DNA of 32,500 bases, taken from NCBI GenBank assembly GCA_905221605.1, contig CAJNDS010002460.1, positions 5,001 through 37,500 of the forward strand, in the 5' to 3' direction. The translations under genes and the position numbers were made by a program. Positions 26,872 through 32,500 of this stretch are shown piece by piece. The notes beneath the pieces were generated by a model. The model saw nothing but the letters and a program-made list of their open reading frames with translations. It did not search any database and was not told the origin of the DNA. How positions within the stretch are numbered: position 1 is the first letter of the stretch; each line of letters begins with the position of its first letter. Origin of the DNA: Symbiodinium natans. Taxonomy: Eukaryota; Sar; Dinophyceae; Suessiales; Symbiodiniaceae.

Positions 26872-27373
26872 CGAGGAATTGGGGTGAACTGTCAGGTGTA
26901 GGACACTGAAGGTGTCGGGCTTAGGGTGCATCTCTGACATTGAAGGCTTTCTAGGGTTCAGTGTTTAAGGGTATAGGGTTCAAGGGGTTTAGGTCTTAGG
27001 GGAGCCGAGCCAGGAGAAGCGCCCAGCGCGCAACAGCAATTGCCCAGCCTCCCACCTACCTCCAACCCTAAACGCTAAACCCTAAACCCTAAACCCTAAA
27101 CCCCCGGCGGGTGGGAGCCGAGATGCATGCAATCTGCCGCATAGCGCCGCGCACTGCCTGAGGTGGATCTGCTGGAAACCCTGAAGCTTACACCGTAAAC
27201 CCTAAACCCTAAACCCTAAACCCTAGACCCTAAACCCTAAACCCTAAACCCTAAATCCTAAATCCTCTTAAAAGCTGATCCCTAAACCCTAAACCCCAAC
27301 CCTGCACTGATCCCTAAACGCTAAACCCCAACCCCCACACTGTCAATGACTTCCGTCAACAAGTTCTGAAGCT

Positions 27374-27425
27374 GTCATGCAACTCAGGGAAAGAAAGCCG
27401 TCACGTAACTCAGGGAAAGAAAGCC
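27374..27425 (+). repeat. Two 26-bp tandem units
   Basis: GTCATGCAACTCAGGGAAAG and GTCACGTAACTCAGGGAAAG begin the two units, two mismatches. Confidence 0.9.
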
Positions 27426-27451
27426 CTCTGTTGGGCGTGGCTTGTGGTCAG

Positions 27452-28808
27452 AGACAGCAAAACAAAAGGCACTCATGCAAGACGCCTGCGAAAATTGCTG
27501 CCTAGTCCTCATTCACATCTGGGGCCTCGACCCTGGAACCTAAACCCTAAACCCTAAACCCTGAACCCTAAACCCTAAACCCTAAACCCGAATCCCTAAA
27601 CCCTAAACCCGAAACCCTAAACCCTGGATGCTTGCGGTTCGATTGGAGTTGAGGGATTCAGTAGCCCAAAGCCCTACAATCACTCAACAGCCCAGAGCAG
27701 CCCTTACACCGACTCTGCAATGCCTGAGGTCTCGGCCTCTTCACGCGCCCTCTCCTCGACCTCTCTGGGCCTCACTAGCGACCGAAGGCACGTTTCTTTT
27801 GAACCCTTATAAGCCCTAAGCCCTACTCTACACCCTAAACCTTAAACTCTAAACCCTCAAACCTGAGCCCTGAAGGTTTAGGGTTTAGGGTTTAGCGCTT
27901 AGGGTCCTGTTGGGTTTAGGGTTTAAAATTTAGGATTTAGGGTTTAGTTGTAGTTGTTGGGTTTTAGGGATCTAGGGTTTGTCGTTGGGTTTGAGGGATC
28001 GTGCGTGTAGAGCTTCAAAGTCTAAGTTATCGGCTCTGGGTTGTTTTTGGGGGCTTACGGATTCAAGTTCGCACCCTAAACCCTAAACCCCAAACCCCAA
28101 CCCTAAACCCTAAACAGCGGAGGGCTGCAGCAAGGGCCCGCGCACCAATGGCACTCGGCTGACGAATGGGACGCCTCGTGCCTCACACGCTGGACCCCAG
28201 TATTTTCTGCGGGTTTGGGGCTTAGGGTTTAGGGTTTTTAGTGGTCTGTTTCAGAGGGTTTTGTTTGCATTGAACTTAACCGAAGTTACTAAGATGCTCC
28301 AAAACATATGGTACCTTAACCTAAGGCCCTTACCAACCACAACGCCAAAGCCCGAAACCCCCCTAAGCCCCGGAGCCCGAATCCCCCAAACCCCGACATC
28401 TAACCTCTAAACTCTAAACCCATGCCCCCTAAACCTCCTATGCCGTAAACCCTAAACCCTAAACTCCCAAATCTAATGCTGGCGAATGTGTCGACCAAGT
28501 GGTGGTATCAATTGGGCTCGAGCGAGCACAAACACTTCAAAAAACCTAAACCCTAAACCCCAAACCCCAAACCCCAAACCCTAAACCCTGAACCCTAAAC
28601 CCTAAACCCTAACCCCTAAAACCTAAACCCTAAACCCTACACCTAACAGTTTGAGCCTCCAGGCGGCCAGCTTCGGCAAGGCGCCTGGTGACCTGGGAGA
28701 GAGGCTGAGCCCCCAAAAGATGGAACATCATGGGTTTAGGGTTTAGGGTTTAGGGTTTAGGGAGTCCCAGCACTACTTGTCCTCAAGCTCCAACTTTCTG
28801 GCTTTTGG
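27452..28808 (+). CDS. Gene B exon block 1 (partial gene, unknown function)
   Basis: Candidate exons: 27452 to about 27523 (KALMQDACENCCLVLIHIW), 27691-27791 (TDSAMPEVSASSRALSSTS), 28131-28212 (HQWHSADEWDASCLTRWTP), 28255-28284 (GFVCIELN), one near 28500-28535, 28663-28733 (GKAPGDLGERLSPQKMEHH), 28771-28808. The joins 27791/28131, 28212/28255 and 28733/28771 keep phase. Donors include GTTTAGGG at 28734 and GTTTGGGG at 28213 and 28809. Same strand and style as gene A, so it may be its downstream neighbour in a unidirectional block. Confidence 0.45.
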
Positions 28809-28839
28809 GTTTGGGGTTCAGGGTTCAGGGTTTGGGGCT

Positions 28840-28937
28840 TAGCGCTTGTGGTTTTGGGGTTTTGGGGTTTGGGGTTTGGGGTTTGGGGTTTGGTTTTTGG
28901 GGTTTGGGGTTTGGGTTTTGGGGTTTGGGGTTTGGGA
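28840..28937 (+). repeat. TTTGGGG / TTTTGGGG array
   Basis: About 12 units resembling ciliate telomere repeats; just after donor GTTTGGGG at 28809. Confidence 0.85.
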
Positions 28938-29129
28938 ATTCGCAGCGTTTCACTGTACTCCCTAAACCCGAAACCCTAAACCCTCCAGCATCCTGTTGGA
29001 CTTCAGAATTCCTTCAATCCTAAACCCTAGACTGCCCTAGACTCTATCGCTTAGGGCTTGGTGCCTGAGCTTCCTCAGCACCGTAAAGACTTAAACCTTC
29101 CAAATCTCAATCCTCATATCCTAATATCC

Positions 29130-29667
29130 AAAACCCTAAACCCTAAACCCTACACCCTAAACCCTAAACCCTAAACCCTAAACCCAAAACCCTAAACCCT
29201 AAACCCTAAACCCTAAACCCTAAACCCTAATTGAACCCCAAACTCCACAGCGCGCACGCCTGCTTAAGGCTCTCAACAGCGGCATCCGGGTCCTCTTGGG
29301 CCGCCTCCTCTGCTGGCAAAGGCAGCTTGTCAGCTTCGTCAAAGCTTGTCTTTAGGGTTTAGGGTTTAGGGTTTAGGGTTTGGGGTTTAGGGCTTAGGGC
29401 TTAGGGTTTAGGGTTTAGGGTTTAGGGTTTAGGGTTTGGGGTTTAGGGTTTAAGGTTTAGGGTTTAGGGTTTAGGCCGGACAATTCTTATCGTAGAACTT
29501 GTAAGGGTCCAGGGTCTCGGGTGGCAGGAAGGGATCCCCTTTTCAGGACGGAAGAAGGGGGGGGGGGTTGGCGTGGAGGGCTTGGGGGGTTTAGGGTTGA
29601 GGGTGAAGGGTTTAGGGTTTAGGGTTTAGGGTTTAGGGTTTAGGGTTTAGGGTTTAGGGTTTAGGGA
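29130..29667. repeat. CCCTAAA array (29130-29235) and TTTAGGG arrays (29351-29475, 29608-29667)
   Basis: Opposed arrays on both sides of candidate exon 29251-29347; a G9 run lies near 29560. Confidence 0.9.
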
Positions 29668-30480
29668 GATTTTCAAACTTGGGATGGCGTTCTTCACAGT
29701 GCTACTGACAGTTGCTTGGCATGCGGCCTTTCCTTCCTCAGCCCGAATATGCCCTAAACCCTAAGCACAAACCCAAAGCCCTACCCCCGGCAAGTAGAGC
29801 TGTGCAGTGTAGAGCTTCACTGTAGTCTTAGTTTGTGTGAGTGTATTTCTTGAGGTAGTTACATGGCCCTTTAGTATGGGCCCTTAAAAGGGGACCCCTT
29901 ATATACCCCCTTTAATACGCTATACAACCCAAGTGCCCATACTTCAGAACCCATTAGAGAAGGTAAGGAACCATATCAAGGGACCATGTAACTGCCCTTA
30001 GAAGCATTTGCAGCCAAGCTCTAAACGCCCTCGCAAACCCTAAGCCCTAAACCCTAAAACCCTAAAACCCTAAAACCCTAAAACCCTCAAACCCTCAAAC
30101 CCCTAAACCCTAAAACCCTAAACCCTAAAACCCCAAACCCGAAAACCCTGCGCCCTCTACCCATGTGGGCCTTGGGGGAGGTTGGTAGGCGCTCGCGGTA
30201 GCCAGGCCGAAGCGTGCTGTCCTCGAGCTGTCGCAAGAAGACTGTGATTGTGGTGCAGCACGCTGTGAACTAGGAAGAAAAAACACCCCAAACCCTAAAC
30301 CCTAAACCCTAAACCCTAAACCCTGAACCCTGAACCCTAAACCCTAAACCCTAAACCCTAAACCCCAAACCCCAAAACCCGAGGAAGAACCCAAGCGCCA
30401 AGCCAAGCCACCAGCACTTGGAAGGCAGTCTTGAAAAGCAGCCGGAAGACTCCCTGGTGTCCTGCCAGAGGCTTGAGGGG
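29251..30480 (+). CDS. Gene B exon block 2
   Basis: Candidate exons: 29251-29347 (open in two frames), 29513-29546 (GLGWQEGIPFS), 29700-29750 (LLTVAWHAAFPSSARI), 29795-29821 (ELCSVELH), 30202-30264 (CRKKTVIVVQHAVN), 30415-30480 (EGSLEKQPEDSLVSCQRLEG, donor GTTTAGGG). In the 30202 exon an in-frame TAG follows the proposed donor, so it could instead be a C-terminus. Confidence 0.45.
29853..29998 (+). mobile_element. Family D copy 4
   Basis: AGGTAGTTACATGGCCCTTT ... AGGGACCATGTAACTGCCCT, the longest intact member (about 146 bp), with internal CTTATATACCCCC and TACTTCAGAACCC. Confidence 0.75.
30030..30160 (-). repeat. CCCTAAAA octamer array
   Basis: About ten CCCTAAAA units with CCCTCAAA variants; a second C-rich array is at 30288-30385. 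Confidence 0.85.
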
Positions 30481-30674
30481 GTTTAGGGCTTAGGGTAGGA
30501 GAGCCCTTAGAGCCTCCCCAAAAATACTACAAAATACGAGCACAAGAAAATATCCCAAGGGCCTACCTAGGCGAATTCGGGTTTAGAAGGTTCAGACATG
30601 AGCGTCCCGCGGAAAGAACAGGCAAAGGGCGACTTTGCGCTAGAACAACTCACTGAAACCTTGTTAAAGAATTG

Positions 30675-30898
30675 AAGTACAGCCCCGAAAGAGCAACACT
30701 TTGTTAACACTCATGTTGCTTCCTGGTCCGCTAAGGGCTTGGTTTTGTCAACTGGCAAAGCCACCTTAGGAGAAGATGACCGAAGATAGACAAGTACAAG
30801 CCCGAAAGAGTAACAACTCTGTTAGCTAATTTTGGATTTTGGTCCGCTAAGAACTCAGCTTTGTCAACTGAATGACCACCCTAGGAAAGTTGACAGGC
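30675..30898 (+). repeat. Diverged tandem duplication of about 110 bp
   Basis: Units start AAGTACAGCCCCGAAAGAG (30675) and AAGTACAAGCCCGAAAGAG (30792); both contain GGTCCGCTAAG, TTTGTCAACTG and CCACC. No telomere repeats in this 300-bp stretch. Confidence 0.75.
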
Positions 30899-31209
30899 AG
30901 GGTCTAAGCACAACAGTTGGTTCCGGGAAACTGCGTGAAACAAAATTCTGATCCTAGTTGTTGTGGGACCCAATGGGCGGGTGGGGGTCGCTTGACAAGC
31001 TGCTTGACTGGTGATTGCTTTGACTTGAGATACTCGTCCCTAAACCCTACATCCAACCCAAAACCCAGAACCCTAAACCAACGCCCAGAACCCCTAAACC
31101 ACCCTGCAGTGCAGGACCATGGGATTTGCAAGGGGGTTTCGCTTGTGAGCTCAGAGCCGCGAGTCGGGTACCAAAAGGGGCTGTAAGCCCTGAAGCTCTA
31201 TGGTGAGTT

Positions 31210-31290
31210 CTCTGAATTAGGTTCCCTCCTTGTGTGCTCTAAGTATCAGGGGCCGCCTCATACTAGTAACCTCCAAAGAAGACCACCATT
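31210..31290 (+). mobile_element. Family F copy 2
   Basis: GTGAGTTCTCTGAATTAGGT aligns with the first 20 bases of copy 1. The rest is diverged; the right end is not defined. Confidence 0.45.
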
Positions 31291-31429
31291 GTAGAGCAGT
31301 GACCGCATGTCCCAAGACCTAAACCCTAAACCCTAAACCCTAACCCCTAAGGAGGCCTACAAAGCCTTCAAAGCCTTAACGCTTCCGTTACCCCGGAGGC
31401 CCAACCCCCCCAAATTGCCTAACCCTCCT

Positions 31430-31655
31430 AAACCGCTGAAAACCGAGGCCCTATACCCCTAAGCCCCCTGAAGCCTCAACCCCTCAACCCCTCAAAACCT
31501 GAGCCCAAAGCCTAAAACCCTAAAACCCTAAAGCCCTAAAACCCTAAAACCCTAAAACCCTAAAACCCTAAAGCCCTAAAACCCTAAAACCCCAAAACCC
31601 CACAACCCCAAAACCCTAAACCCTAAACCCTAAACCCCCTAAACCCTAAGATCGC
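31430..31655 (-). repeat. Degenerate C-rich repeats and CCCTAAAA octamers
   Basis: 31510-31600 is mainly CCCTAAAA with CCCTAAAG and CCCCAAAA; no exon seen between 31350 and 31680. Confidence 0.85.
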
Positions 31656-31682
31656 CTGCTTGGAAGGCGAGCTGCATCGCAG

Positions 31683-32285
31683 ACCTGCCATCCTCCAGGG
31701 GTTTGGGAACATCCGGTCTCCATATCAATCTCTTAAGCGTTTAGGGTTTAGGGTTTAGGGTTTAGGGCTACTTTGTTGCTGAGTTCATAGGCCCCCCCCC
31801 AAAAAAAAAGTGTACACTTTCAGTTCTATAGGGGATTATAGTATCCCAACAAGTGTAAAGTGTACTCACTCAGCTGCTTAGATGTACGTTGGTTTAGATA
31901 TGCAAAGATAAAACCATGAAAAAGACATTTTCTACCGTACGTGTTTACAGATAGATATACACATATCTGTGTATGTGTATGTAGACATATCTGCTGTGTA
32001 TGTATATGTTTGTGTACTATATACGTGTGTGCGCACATCCGGCTTTTGTTTCTTAAAGGTATCATTTTCCCATGAGCGAAAGTGCGGGGACGTTATGAGT
32101 AGTGATCGGATGACTAGGTTCGGAGAGAGCGGGTTTAGGGTGAAAGTTTATAGAGTCCAGTGTCAAGCTTGTTTTGCAGGAGGCAAAGGACACAAGAAGG
32201 GAAACATCCACATGCACGGTCCATGGCTTTGTGGCTTCTTGCATGCCGTAGAAGTGTGGGATCCAGAAGAGATGAAGTGGCTGAG
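31683..32285 (+). CDS. Gene B exon block 3, running toward the right edge
   Basis: Candidate exons: 31683-31738 (RGLGTSGLHINLLS, donor GTTTAGGG), 32077-32117 (RKCGDVMSSDRMT), 32180-32285. The last follows the acceptor cttgttttgcag and ends at GTCGGGG; two frames stay open, one reading NIHMHGPWLCGFLHAVEVW. It may continue past 32409. Confidence 0.4.
31771..31881 (+). mobile_element. Family E copy 4
   Basis: CTTTGTTGCTGAGTTCATAG ... GTACTCACTCAGCTGCTTAG with an expanded C10 A9 tract where copy 2 has CTCCCAAAA. Confidence 0.65.
31940..32040 (+). repeat. TG/TA-rich alternating tract
   Basis: Alternating purine-pyrimidine runs (GTATGTGTATG, ATACGTGTGTGCGCAC) that make chance frames on both strands; Z-DNA prone. 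Not coding. Confidence 0.6.
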
Positions 32286-32500
32286 GTCGGGGTTCGTACT
32301 TACAGATCGTGCGACCTGTCGCAGCTACTTCGAGCTCGGTGGTCTGCGCAGGTGCACGCATGAACTAAGCATGCACATGTTATGTACGTACGTGGTCTTG
32401 CAGACCTAGTGTACAAACATACTTGGGAGGCAACTTCGACTTGGGCTTCCTTATGGTGATTCTTGTTGAACCCCTCCAATCACGGATCTTCTCCAGGGCC

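Noticed and set aside
32062-32361. 99-codon minus-strand frame at the right edge
   Set aside because: The plus strand has a strong acceptor (gttttgcag) and phase-consistent exons here; the minus frame has no splice or promoter support.
1-32500. A true chromosome-end telomere
   Set aside because: Arrays are short, in both orientations, interspersed with exons throughout; no continuous terminal array at either edge.

Overview
The window looks like nuclear DNA of a dinoflagellate, probably a photosynthetic, peridinin-plastid type. Three things point there. The left end holds a short-period tandem array of an intronless gene whose protein starts with a signal peptide followed by an FVAP motif, as in dinoflagellate plastid precursors. 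The spliced genes use GT, GC and GA 5' splice sites with 3' sites often read as AG|G. The genomic background is TTTAGGG, the telomere repeat known from dinoflagellates and plants. Nothing prokaryotic is present. No RNA evidence is available; all gene structures were read by eye.

Layout. Positions 1-1160 hold two minus-strand copies of a small plastid-targeted membrane protein gene, identical over 333 bp. Strand polarity switches at about 1161-1374. From about 1375 to 25202 a single plus-strand gene (gene A) can be traced as roughly 100 small exons, about 5.5 kb of coding sequence, with phase carried across most introns; its reading ends at a TAG followed by an AT-rich stretch. From about 26.4 kb to the right edge more plus-strand exons of the same style form at least one further gene (gene B), which runs off the window. 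I do not recognise either protein.

The introns are the striking part. They hold two kinds of material. One is interspersed telomere-type arrays in both orientations (TTTAGGG and CCCTAAA, plus homogenised variants). The other is a zoo of short (about 85-150 bp) terminal-inverted-repeat elements in at least six families, several of which coincide with one whole intron. One of them (3994-4104) is flanked by a duplicated GAGGCTA that supplies both splice sites, so removal restores the uninterrupted reading frame: the signature of an introner. At least ten introns begin exactly with GTTTAGG(G), so the telomere heptamer itself supplies the 5' splice site. In at least four cases a telomeric array has replaced the inside or one half of an inverted-repeat element.

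In short: a gene-dense but intron-swollen dinoflagellate locus where introner transposition and telomere-repeat insertion appear to interact. The long open frames in the raw sequence are mostly chance frames through repeats or GC-rich exons and were not annotated.
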